NCBI RefSeq assembly: GCF_016859285.1
Contig: NC_053414.1
Coordinates: 8,630,517-8,694,516, forward strand
DNA length: 64,000 bases
Reading direction: 5' to 3'
From: Xiphias gladius
Lineage: Eukaryota > Chordata > Actinopteri > Istiophoriformes > Xiphiidae
The first letter of the stretch is position 1. Each line of letters opens with the position of its first letter. Made by a program: the position numbers and the translations under genes. Under the pieces are notes generated by a model. It worked only from the letters and a program-made list of their open reading frames with translations. It searched no databases and had not been told where the DNA came from. Below, one piece after another: positions 1 to 13,000 of this stretch.

Positions 1-1029
1 TAGCAATAATCGTTTGGTCCTCAAACAATTATTAAAATTCAACCCTCGGAGAAGTTTAGAGGAGAATTCTCTCTGTGGTGAAACTGCTGACAACTCCTAG
101 ACATCTGAATAACAACAAGGGGGCCCATCCAGACACTGCTGTACGTGGACTGTGTAACATTCAGGAAGAGCTGGGCCAGCTGTTTCCAACATTTCTAGTC
201 TTTATGCGAAAAAGCATATTTCCCACAATGTCAAATCTTTTTTTTTTACAGTTGTTATTAAGTGGCTGCAGGGCTGTAAATCAGTCCATTCAGACATTTT
301 TTTTTACCTGAACTTCTCCTACAAACTTTCACTTCTTGTTACATCTTCCCTTCTCTCTATGTTTGAATGAAATTAGAAACAGAAAAAAATGTTGAGCATT
401 ACTGACTGAGAAGTATAGTCTTTACTTGAAAAGTACATTTATTTAAAGTGTCGTGACAGGCCCACCTTACTTTTATCTGTCACTCTGAAGGAAAAGAACC
501 GTAGGTCAGTACTCTGGGAGGCAACTTCTCAATTTTTATCTTTCACACTACAACAGATAGAGAACGTTTCAACTGCAGCAGGAGTCCAAGGTGATCTTGG
601 AGAGGGAAAAATAATGTTCAGTGGCAGAAAAAACTCAAGTAACTAAAAATCCGCGATTTTCATCGTAGTTACAAAACTTTAAAAACTTGATACTAACTCC
701 AGATATGCAGAGCTATTACAGCTCACTGACACATGTTGTGGATTAATCAGAAAGAACAGTCCATTTCATTTGAACTGCTATGTGACATCTTTTTGTTTCT
801 CACATCTCTCACTGGTTATTGGTAACTGGGTATCTGAGATCACTCATCATGATACTGCACTTCTCATCTAAGCAGTCAAACAGGAGAAGAGTGAAACTGG
901 GTCAGAGGAGAATTATTCAGCGTTAATGTTTAAGGTGTGAAACAGCTCTCACTGTTTCTTTACCAGTCTGGGTCTCGCTCTGCACAGTGTGATACTAACT
1001 GTGTACCTCTACATGTGTCTGTGTGGCAG

Positions 1030-4000
1030 GTTATAGACACTTTGTCCATCCTGTCTCATTCGTCCATTGCGATACAAAGAGGACTCCAGTAAGTACTTTC
1101 CTTCCTCTGTTTCATAAATGAGGTGTTAAATCATCCTTGTTGGGCAACACTTTACTTTATCCCCTCCTCTTTAGCATTTATGAGCACGATATAAACATTT
1201 AATAAATGTTTTAAAACACACTATAATGTTGTTGGAAAATTTAGGAAATTTTAAATGTTTATGAACATATAGTTTTTATCAGCAGTTAAACTTTCTTCTA
1301 CGAAGACATATTTTATATTATTAGAACTGAGTTTTATTGTCATTCCTAATCTGTTTATCCACTTGTGGGTGTCCACCGGAGGAGTTATAGTTGTTGACAA
1401 ATACTTAAGTACTTACAACTGTATTATTGTGAGTAACAAACCATTTATTAAATGTTTATATGCTGCTTCAATGCTAAATAGGGCAGGGTTAATGTAACAG
1501 AAGTAGTATAACATAATTAATCACTTGATAAGCGTATTCATGATATTGTCATCCTCACCACAACCTTCCTCCTTTACTGCCGCGCTTACAAACACACACT
1601 CACGCACAGTTTTCCTCCCCTAGGCCTTTTCCTTTGGAAGGGTGTGCTCCTGATGACGAGATCTACAGCGGCCTGTCTGACCAGATAGAGTGAGCCATTT
1701 TTCTCAAAAATGTTATGATGATAAACTTGCTCTGTTACTGTACATAGTTACACCAATGATTCATCCTCCCCCGTACAGAGTGTCCGCTTGCAGTGTCTTT
1801 TCCAAGCACAGTGCATGTCAGCTGCAAGTGAGGGATACACGAATGAGTTTTGTTGTGCAAATTTAAATTCAAAAACAGTTATTAAGCAAGATTTTTCCGA
1901 TTAATCATATGCATCTCGGCCTTTTCTCAGCGTCTGTTTTTACATTTGCGGTTCCCTATAGGGATATTAAGGCAAGACAACGCTTAGAGTGGTAACAATG
2001 CTCTGTGTGTGCGTGTGTGTGTGCGCGCGTGTGTGTTATGTGTTTCAGTGACACAGTGGATGAGGATGACGACTTATACGACTTTGTGGAGGATGAGGAG
2101 AACGAAGGGGATGAGATCTATGAGGACTTGATGCGGACGGATGAACAACCTGAAGCTGTGAGTGGCTCACATGCAACATTATTCCTCAAACAAACAGGAA
2201 GGTTCGGGCTGTCTTGGCAGACGAGCTGTTAAGGTCTGTCATTGATATGTACAGTGGACTACAGTCTAGATGGTTGCCACGCATATCAAACATGTATAAA
2301 ATCCAGAGTCCTGTTTGCGCACGATCATGTAGACAAGAAATTTGATGGTGGAAGGCTGAAAGAAAACAGGACTGTTCTACAAGCCTGCCTGTTTACTTGC
2401 AAGATACAAGTTAGAACAAATTTCAGTGCTACAAATTGTGTCCGTAATGATCGAAATAAATGAATCACACCTCACCTCACATTTTTTGTGTGTGTTTATG
2501 CGGCAGCAGAAGACAGGCGTAGACAAACGAGAGTGCTGCCTGCAGGAGATCAGACAGACAGAAGAGAAATACTCCGATACACTGGAATCTATATTACAGG
2601 TGGGTACACATCCTCAGACTGACCTAAGAAGATCCTGGCATCCATGCAGATCATACACAGACAAGCGTTCAAATGGACATTCATATGTACATTTAAAGAC
2701 AAATGAACAAACATCCCTTCTCTTTTGAGCAGCACTTTATGAAACCTCTTGAAAGGTTTCTGCAGGAACAAGACATTGAGAGTATCTTCATCAACATAGA
2801 GGTACAGTAGCAGATTATCCATACACCCGGTCAAGTTTACAGGTTTAACGTCACGTATTGGCCGTGTTTACATGTTTTCTGTGAATGTGTGTATGTAGGA
2901 GTTGGCCAACACCCATCGTAATTTGTTGGAGGAGGTCCGGAGCTCCATCCTAAATTATGGAGCGAAAAATCTCTACCAGGTTTTTCTCAGCTACAAGGAG
3001 AGGTACACAACACACACACCCACACGCGCATATTTTTTCTGTTATACAGTAACACTAGAGATACATGTATATTATAATACGTTTTTTATATCCTTAACCC
3101 CCTCAGGCTCTTACTGTATGGTCGCTACTGTAGTCAGGTGGAAACGGCGACGAAACACCTCGACAAGCTTTCAAACATGAGGGAGGACATCAGGATGAAA
3201 CTGGAGGTGAGAAAGACACACACTTTCAAAGGCAGAAGCACTTGTGGGGTTTTTGCAATGAAAAGTAAAATTTTGACAGATGTTCTGAAAATTTTCAGAT
3301 GTTCTGAAAATTTTCACAGATGTAAGTGACACATTATGAGCATATGATGTTTACTGGATTTCTTAATAAGGGCACAAGGATGTTTTGTATAGTTTAAGGT
3401 GCAATTTTATGCCACTTCAGTCTGAACTGAAGGTAGAGTGGCTGAAGTCAGCCCAGAGTAGCTTGGCCCCATTGAGCACAGTGGACAGTGTCCGGTGCTG
3501 GGAAGCCCGAGAGGGTTTTTATACTTTCGCCGTTCTGTTTAAAATGTGGCTTGTAATTACTGTAGCGTTTTTAGTAGCTTTAAACTGCCTTTTGTTATTT
3601 TTAACTTGATGCATGTATCAAGAGAGGTGGATACAGTCAGCAGAGTCAGACTTTCTGCCACTTTTTCGCCAGTGGCCAACTGTGGTACTACAACAAGTAA
3701 TTTCTTTGTTAGCTCAGCTTTGTACGGCACACCAGGTCATTTGTTGCACTTTTTCTTCAGATATTTTAAACCACAAAGATTTAATAGTTGTAAAACTTTG
3801 CCGGAGCCTAGGCGAGCTATTTTTTTGAGTGTGATTATGGGATGATTCAGCAGCTTTTGGAAAAGACATACTGATGCACATGTTGAGTCATGGGCTAACA
3901 CAATCCAGAAACAAACCAGGAAGAGAGAAAACATTTGTGGCGTATGTGCTGGCTGTGTAACTTTCACACAAATGAAGGAAAGCCATTATTGACCATGGTG

Positions 4001-7000
4001 TCCTTTTTGTAGTATATCCATGACGCACTCTGAAATAGGTATTTAGCAACAAGAATGACTGAGGAAAAAAGAGAAAAGTAGCATACTGATTTTCTTAATA
4101 TTTCCTAATCATAGGAACATGTTGGTCACTATGGGTACGTAACAGATTTTTTTCGCCAGACTAGGGGCTCTAAGGATGGCAGTGTTGGTCGGTTGGTCCA
4201 CCACTTTGGTCCATACTAAAATATCTCGACAACTGTTGGATTGCCATGAAACTTTGTAAAGAGATTACCCAGAGGATGAATTCCAACAACTCTGGTGGTC
4301 CCCTGACTTTTCATCTAGCACCACCAGCAGATCAAAATTTTCCTTCTTCCAGCGAAATATCTCAGCTTCTATGAGATGGACTGGGACAAAGTTTTGGGAA
4401 ATTTTGGGACAAATTTGCCTGACATTTCCACTGGTGCCTCCATGATGTTGACATTTGTGGTTTCGATTGAAATATCTTGAAAACAATTGGACGGACTGTC
4501 ATGAAATTTGGTTTTCAGACACTGATGTCACGCTGGGGAAGAATGGTAATCACTTTGGTGATCTCTTAATCTTCCATTTCCTGCCATCATCTGGTCAAAA
4601 TTTTAATTTTTCTGATAATTTGGTTAATGACCAAAAAAGTACATAACTAATGACATTCCTATCAGCCACTGCTGTAATGTGGGTTTAGTGTGAATTAACA
4701 AACATTAGCATGCTAAAAGGCTAAACCTTACCTTTAACTGACTATTTTGATGACATTATGCACAAAGAGTATGCTTTCAGTAATAATGACAAATGTTAAA
4801 ACTTAATGGTTTAAAAATTTATAATACAAAGAGTAATAATTGACCTTGCGTGCTGTTTTGAGGTGACCTATGAGCAGTTTTACAAATGTGGCTTTTATAG
4901 TGTTGATGTACAGCAGAAATGCTTTCTGGACCACAGGGTAGGGGGTTGGGTGGTTCGATCCCCAAACTATCAATACTATTGTCAGTTGGATAGACACCGA
5001 CAAAAAAAAAAAAAATGTATCTGTAACATTTTAGATCACATCCTGAGATAACCTCTGTTATGATTTGGCGCTATATAAATAAAACTGAATTGAATTGAAT
5101 TGACTCCTGGTCACAGGAACACTCCTCTTAGTGCTTTAATGTATCCTCTTCATTTCAGAGAATTTACAAAATGAACATTTATTTACAATTAAAAACTGTC
5201 TTGTCTTTAAAAATGGGTGTGATTAAATAATTAACAGAGAATAGAAAGACGAAATGCCTCATGCTTGGAAAATGATTTGGTAGTAATTAAAATATATTCC
5301 TCAGCAGCCTATTAACAATGCATTCTGCTCGTAAATCATAATGTATGATATCGAAACCAGACCTTTTGTTGTATCTGTGTATGTTTTGCTGTTTGTCAGG
5401 TGCATGCATTATTATAGTCATAAAAATCCCCCTTACCACAAAAGGGATTTTTTTTTTACTCAGTACCGCATTTGGTCACTAGGGGAAACTGGCAGGAAGG
5501 TTGAGTCTCCCCAATAACATCCTCGTAACACAGCTGTGGTTTATGCAGATGTTCATCTCCTTCGCTTTCTTTTCAGGAGTGTTCAAAGAGAGCAAATAGT
5601 GGACGTTTTTCTCTCAGAGATTTACTCATGGTCCCTATGCAGAGGGTCCTCAAATATCACCTGCTGTTACAGGTACGTGTGTGTGTGTGTGTGCTTCCAT
5701 TACAGCTTGTTATCTTTTCTCAGTTAGTTTTACCCAACAGCTATAATTTGATGCGGTATGTTTGTTTGCGCAGGAGCTGGTGAAGCACACCACTGACCCA
5801 ACAGACAAGGAAAACCTACGCACAGCTCTCGATGCCATGAGAGTAAGTGTGTGTACTTGTGTGTCTGTCAGTGACTGACTTAAATTCATAATATTTAAAC
5901 ATTCATCTGTTTGTCTTTGTGTGTTCGTGGAGGACTTGGCGCAGTGTGTGAACGAGGTGAAGCGAGACAATGAGATCATCAGACAGATCACCACCTTCCA
6001 GTTGTCCATAGAAAACATGGTGAGGTCACAATTTTAATTTTAATACATTTCTTTTTGTCAGTTATTTTGATTATTCATTCTTTTCTCCTCTGCCCTTTAG
6101 ACTCAGTCTCTAGCTCTCTACGGTCGCCCCAAGATTGATGGAGAGCTGAAGATCTGCAGCTCGGAGAAAAGGTCTAAACAGGACAGGTGTGTGTTGTTCA
6201 TATGTCTCGGTGTATTTTTCAGACGTAAATGCCATGTATCTGACCTTTCGTTGTATCTGTGTATGTTTTGCTGTTTGTCAGGTATGCATTCCTGTTTGAT
6301 AAAGCCATGTTTGTATGTAAGAAGAAGAGTGGAGAGATTTTTGAGTTAAAGGAGATCATTGAACTACAGCACTACCAGATACGAGATGAAACCACAGGAG
6401 AGAAGGACAATAAAAAGGTCTTCTCCTCTGCTTCCTTCAGTCTGTAGCACAAGTTATACCAGATACTACATCTATGAGGCCTCTACAAGGCTGACTGTTT
6501 GTGCTTGTGTGTGTGTGAGCAGTGGTCCTATTTGTTCCTCCTGCTGGACTGCTATGGGAGGTGTGGGTACGATTTATTCTTCAAAACCAGAGAACTGAAG
6601 AAGAAATGGCTGGAGCAGTTTGAGATGGCCCTGTGAGTTACCCTACAGTCACGCACATACACACATGGAAATACACAAACACACAATTTTTGCCAAAGAC
6701 TTAAAAGCAGAGTGCAGAGTGTCTGTATGCATTGATTTAGTGATCTTATGCAGCTACAAAGCTTTGAACAAGCAGTAATTTAGCACCTTTGCTAATTAAT
6801 TACTGGCTTTTGTAAAGCCTGATCATGTTAATAAAGCATCGGATGATGGCTGCAGCCATTCTCCAAGCATTATTTTTAAGAGTCTTATTCCTGCACTATT
6901 CCTGCATAAAAGCTGAAAAGTCTTAGGAATCTTTAAAGTGGCCATATTCAATATTTTTATGATAATAATGGATCAAATGACTATGTGTAAGAAAGGCATC

Positions 7001-10000
7001 ACTTTTGGTGACAAACCCACAGAAAATCACCCGACTCAGTGCTTCCCCTTCAGCTCTGAGCTTTATAGCATCTTTCAGCTAATATCTTTGGTTATCTGGG
7101 CCACAACTTTTTTGGTTCGCTCTCACCGCGCTCATAGCGTCTTTTTTGGCCACAGCAGGCAAAAACTTTAGCAGCTAAATGCTCCACTATGTTCAGATAT
7201 TTTCCTCAGGAGTTGTTAGAGACCAAAAACATAGCTAAAACATGATAAATATTGGATTTAACATTTGCCTGGCGACCAGAAACAGGACTCCATATGAATG
7301 ATTTCTGCTGGATGTGTAATAATTAACGGTTTGCTATCACGTTCACGTACCAACTTAAAAAGTGCTATGTCAGTGTTGTGTCATGGCTCATTTCAAATGA
7401 GCCATGTGAAAAGTAAAACATCAGAAGAGAAGCAGAAGTAAATCGGTTTAGCTGTAGCCACTGGTCATTTATGGTTTTGTGTTGTAGTTTTGCTGAATCG
7501 TCAACCCTATAGGTAATCAGCAGACATCCCACGATTTGGTGATAGTGGTGTTTGCAATCGGATCTGCACTGTGTTGCTGATGCTGTTGGTGTCTTCAGTC
7601 TCAGGAATACCAACACACAGAACTATACTAAATTTGTTACTTTCACCAAAGTCAAACTACCTGCAAGTATTAAAGTGAAAACCAGCTCTGTGACTGCTTG
7701 GTTCACCGGCTTTGGTCAAAACAGCTGTACTTCATGGTTGCAGGTCAAACATGTGTCCAGAGAACTCCACCGCCAACAACCATGATTTCCAGATGCACTG
7801 CTTCGAGGAAACCACCTCCTGCAAGGCCTGCTCAATGCTGTTAAGGTACTTTTGTCTCACCAGCTGTTTCTCTCAGTACCTCTTTTAGCTCCAATTCAAA
7901 AAGAAAAAAGAAAAAAACCAAAGTCTTGTCTGCTGAGGCTGAATCTCTCCATCTGTCGTACACAGAGGGATATTTTTCCAGGGCTATCGCTGCACTCGCT
8001 GTAAAATGGCTGCACATAAAGAGTGTTTAGGCAGAGTCCCTGCCTGCGGACGAAACTCAGGTCTGTGTACATGTTTATATGTGTGTGTCTAAATACTATT
8101 TCTAATCAGTGTAACTATCCTAATCTAGCATAATTATAAATTCTTACTTGGATTATCCTCTTGTAATTACAGATCATGCTGGAACTGTGAGGAAGGTAAG
8201 GCCACATTTTTCTTTGACATTTTGGATATGTTTTACATTATGCTTGTAGAGCGTTTTACACTATTTTACATGCCCCTTCTTAATTTAACTTGTGCAAATA
8301 CACAAAACTTATGTCTTTTGTTCCTCCAGAATAAAACACAGAGGTCCTCCGGACATTCCAGCGTTGGTAAGGAATTCAGGATACAATCGTTTAAACAGGA
8401 CATTTTTTCCTATGAAAAAAAAAAAGCAACCCAAATTTAAAACCTTCCAGTGTTGTGGTCAACCCCCTAAATGTTCAAGAGTAAATGAAATATTTGATGG
8501 AATCAAAGTGCTTTCATGGCCTCTCAGTTCTCCTCCCTAACATCTTAACATCTCAACATCTCCTCTTTCCCCTCCTCACTCTGTCTCTCAGGATTTCCTA
8601 AGATGGAGGTATGTCAGGAGTATTATGGCTTGCCTCCACCTCCTGTGGGCTTCGGCCAACCACTTCACCTCTCCAAAGGTGACATCATTGAGCTGACCCG
8701 GGCTGATGCTGAGCTGCCATGGTGGGAGGTAACATTAAGAAATCAAACTCAAGCAAATACACTCTGCACTCTGAAAACTGAGGGGGTCACACATTTCATT
8801 GTGCTTCAAGCCTTGTTTCCTGTGGTTAATGTGTAGGTGTAAGATGCTGTTGTCTTTTTCAGTCTCTTTTGTCTTTTTCCTTTCTGCATCTCGTTCTCTA
8901 TCTTCCACTTCCTCCCTCGTGCCAAACCTACACTTCTGTCTACCTTCTTTTTGTTGTGTAATTCGTTTGAAAGGTTTTGATTTGGAAAATAAATCAGACC
9001 CTAATGGCTGAAATCCATTTAGCTGCTTCAGTTTCAGGGTCCCGGTATTGTTCATGCTGGCTCACTGTCACACTGTCACGCTTTACCGGGACACTTGACT
9101 AGATGATGTTCACTGATGTTATTAGCAACTCCTGTGCTTTTCCTATTATAACAAGTCAAAATGTTTGCTGTGTAAATGGCTTGTCAGATAACATTTACCT
9201 TGTTGCTGATCATTTTTCCAAATCATACCATACCTTGTAGACTGGTGTATGAATTTTTATTACTTTTCAAGCAGCTGCCAAAATAAAGGTGCCTGTATTT
9301 TTCAGTTATGTAATCATTTAAGTTTGACAATAAAAGGCCTTTTATTTCTTTATTTTTCACTGTGATGATTAGAAATCTAAAATTACTTTCTGTGCAAGTT
9401 GATTTTGAATGGCCCTGAAATGAAAGTACACAAATGGAAGGTAGTAAAGACCCTTTTATTTTCCTAATATCTAAGGTGTGTTCTGGGAAAATCTATGTAA
9501 TACAAAGGCTGTGTACCAAAAGGGCTAAAACATGCAAAACACAGGCTTTGTGCTTTAATCTCTCATCCTGTTGAATTAGAGCCTTGTGGATCCACAATAT
9601 TTAATTAAGCTTTTGCTCTCAAACAATGATGATGGTTACAAGTTTTCACAATAAAAACACTGAGGATTCACACAATCTCTCATATTTTTGTGAATTTCCT
9701 AAGATCAGCATCAACTGCAACTGATTAAATTGTTTTAGGGGAGAGTTTGTTTTTTAAGTTAATTATCCATGTTGATCTGTTTAGTCATATGTTGCAATGA
9801 CTGCTTGGTCCACTCAGTCCGGCTGTGTGGTTTGTTGTTGTGTGTTTCCCTCAGGGAAGAAACCTGACTGTTGGTCAAATGGGCTGGTTCCCCTGCCAAA
9901 AAGTTCAGCCCTACGTCGCTGTGAGTATGATCCATCAGCCAACATGAGCTACTAAACAGCAAACACCCTCACTCAACGTTGAAAAAGCAACATTTTCAAA

Positions 10001-13000
10001 TACCTTTTTTTTTCTAAGAGAGATCAGAGCACAAGCCACAAAAAGAAACAAACAAAAGGCATACATGTTCAGTTTAGTCCAGTGGTATCTGTGCCAGCTG
10101 GCCACCATTTGCTGTGCTGAAGCCATAAATTAGCATTCTAAGGAAGTGAAGAACGGTTACCGCCACGACCACAGGCTTTTGCAAAGTGTTATATGTCTAA
10201 CGTATGATCTCACCCCTTCCCAGAGGACGACCCCCGACTTTACTGGCTTCAATTGGTGAGTACCAGCAGAAACTGGTTTAAATCACTTGCACACCAAGCC
10301 ACGGTCAACCTCATAGCGTTATTTCTTCCTGTACTGCAGTGCACTGCAACACTGACACAGGCACACCACAGAGCTGACACAAAGAATAACTCTAGTGAAC
10401 ACAAAAACGGTAACCAGACACTGAAAAGCACTGGTGCTTTTAAAGCAGCTTTTGAGACATACTGTACACTGTGACACTAATGGGATTTAGCACCTCACAC
10501 CATTGTTTTCCATGTGTAAAATAACATTTAGTTATCAGTGACCTATAGGCAGTGTTCTCTGCCCCTGAGCTCACGATAATAACAACGATGTGCTAACCCC
10601 AGAGGATTCAGAGTGCTGCAAATAACAATCTATAAAATCAAAAACAGCTTGTGAAAATAGCTGTATTGTCCTTTAAGTCATTATATGTAGGATCTGAAAA
10701 TGTCTCACTTTGGCATCACCTGGTGGTGATAGCACACTGACTGCACCAATGTTCATCCAGATAATTTGTAGATTTTCTACAAACTAAACTTTGTGCCATT
10801 ATGATAATTTGATAGATGTGGCGGCAGTCAAATAAAATGCTTACACAAAGCCACTCTGGTAACACTTTCAGTCGCCTTATTTAGCATTTATAAGCGGTAT
10901 ATAAACATTTAATAAATGGTTTACAACAAACTATAATGTAATTGTAAGCCGATATAAGGTTTTTGTTAATGTATTTGTCAACAACTATAACTGCTCCTGA
11001 AGCTGGTGTATAAACAGATAATGAATGACAGTATAGTAAAACATAGATGTAATAATATAAAATTTGTCTTCATAGGAGAGGCTATAATTGCTGACAAATA
11101 CTGTACATTAATAAACACTTAAAACACTATATGCAACTACATTATAGTGTATTAAAAACCATTCATTGATTGTTTGTATACTGCTTATAAATACTAATTA
11201 GGGGTGATGCCACAATTTCAAAGCAAAACTTTTTAAGGGCTATGGATAATGTTAATTGCTAAAACCATTCTGTAACAGTAGCACAAGTAGAGAGGGTCGT
11301 AAAGTCAGGGAACTAACTGACTCGCAGTGAATGGCAGTTACACAGTAATGTCTCTCTTAAGTCTGGGAACATTAGCTAACATAAGCCACCATAAGACACT
11401 TACCAGACCAATTAAGGCTGTAGCAGCAAAACCACTGAGTGTGTTGTACTGAGCAAGGCTGAGTTTTATTGCGAACAAACTCAATTTTCCTTTTGTACAT
11501 TGAAGATTGTGTTATATCCTCTTTCAAAACTCACGTAGTTACTCAAAAGCAACGAACAAGGCTCTGAATCTCGGTTTCATTCAAGGTTTGCTGGGAACAT
11601 GGACAGATCCGCTGCCAAAAACCTGCTAATGTCCCGGTCTGATGGAACCTTCCTCGTGCGGCAGAAAGATGGAGGAGAGTTTGCCATCAGCATCAAGTAA
11701 GCCTTCATCAATTCATCACCAAAGTACTGTTTGATTTTTGGAGAACTGTGTCTACATACCTAGAATTGGACAAATGTTTAGTTTCTTTGATTTTAGGCTT
11801 TTGGTTAGAGGGTGGTCCTCCAAGTAAACAATGATTAACCAGTTGTTATTTGTTATTAATTACTTTTCTTTAGAGTTCTTGGTTATATATAATATAAAAT
11901 AACGTCAGTATATTTTAGTGTAAAAGTAGGTGTGAGGTACATGTTGAAGTATAGTCACTGATATGCTGTCAAAGCAATGGTTGTATGTCAGTGCGATTGA
12001 TCAGTTAGTTGATTGACAGAAAAGTCAGCAACTGTTTTGATAAATGATTAATTGTTTACATAATTTTCAAGCCCAAATGCCCAAAATTCTCTGGTTCCAC
12101 CTTTTTTTAAAACTATGAAGCGTTTCTGCTTTTCTTTGCCATAAATGATAGTAAATTTTAAAAATCTTTGGGGTTTGGACTGTTGGTGAGACTAAACTTG
12201 ACAAATTGTTTGGCCAGGCAGTTTGAAGACATCCCCATGGGCTCTGGAAAATTTTGATGGGCGTTTTCTTCAATTGTATGACTTTTTAAAGACCTAAGAA
12301 TTAATCAATTAATCAAGACAATAGTCAGCAGCTTAATCGATAATGAAAACAATCTTCAGTTGCAGCCCTTTATACAGTATATAAAGCACATGTCTAAAAA
12401 CCTTTGGCTTTCCAACCAATTTTAGCCTGATAGTAACCTAGATGCCTAGATGTCTTTTGTTTACAAATGCTATGTTGAATAACGGTCTTAGCTAAACTTA
12501 AGATAAATTGCTGGATGTGTTTGAGCTCATGTTTCACTTCCTCTCACAACCAGGGAAATTCAACTAGTAGTACATAGTACATGTTCCATTCAGCCATTCG
12601 CCATTCAGCTGTCAAACTAAACACTAAACACGTTGAACATTCAACCTCTTTGTGAGTTTTGTGTGAGCTTTGCCTTTAATGTTATTAATCTCAAAGCATT
12701 TGCAACATCTCTCTGCTCTCCCAGGTTCAACATGGACATCAGGCACATTAAGATCACGTCCACTGAAGGCCTGTACCGCATCAATGAGAAGAAAGCATTC
12801 AAGGGTTTAATTGTAAGTTTAACACCCACTTCAAAACCTTATGAGACTCACACTGACACACACACCAACTGTCTCTGACTTTGTGGATTTACAATTAACT
12901 CACATGCCTCTCACGCTCTCCTTGTCCTGTTACTGTTCTTCGCCCTGTGTTAGGAGATGATTCAGTTTTACCAGCAGAACTCTTTGAAGGAGTATTTCAA

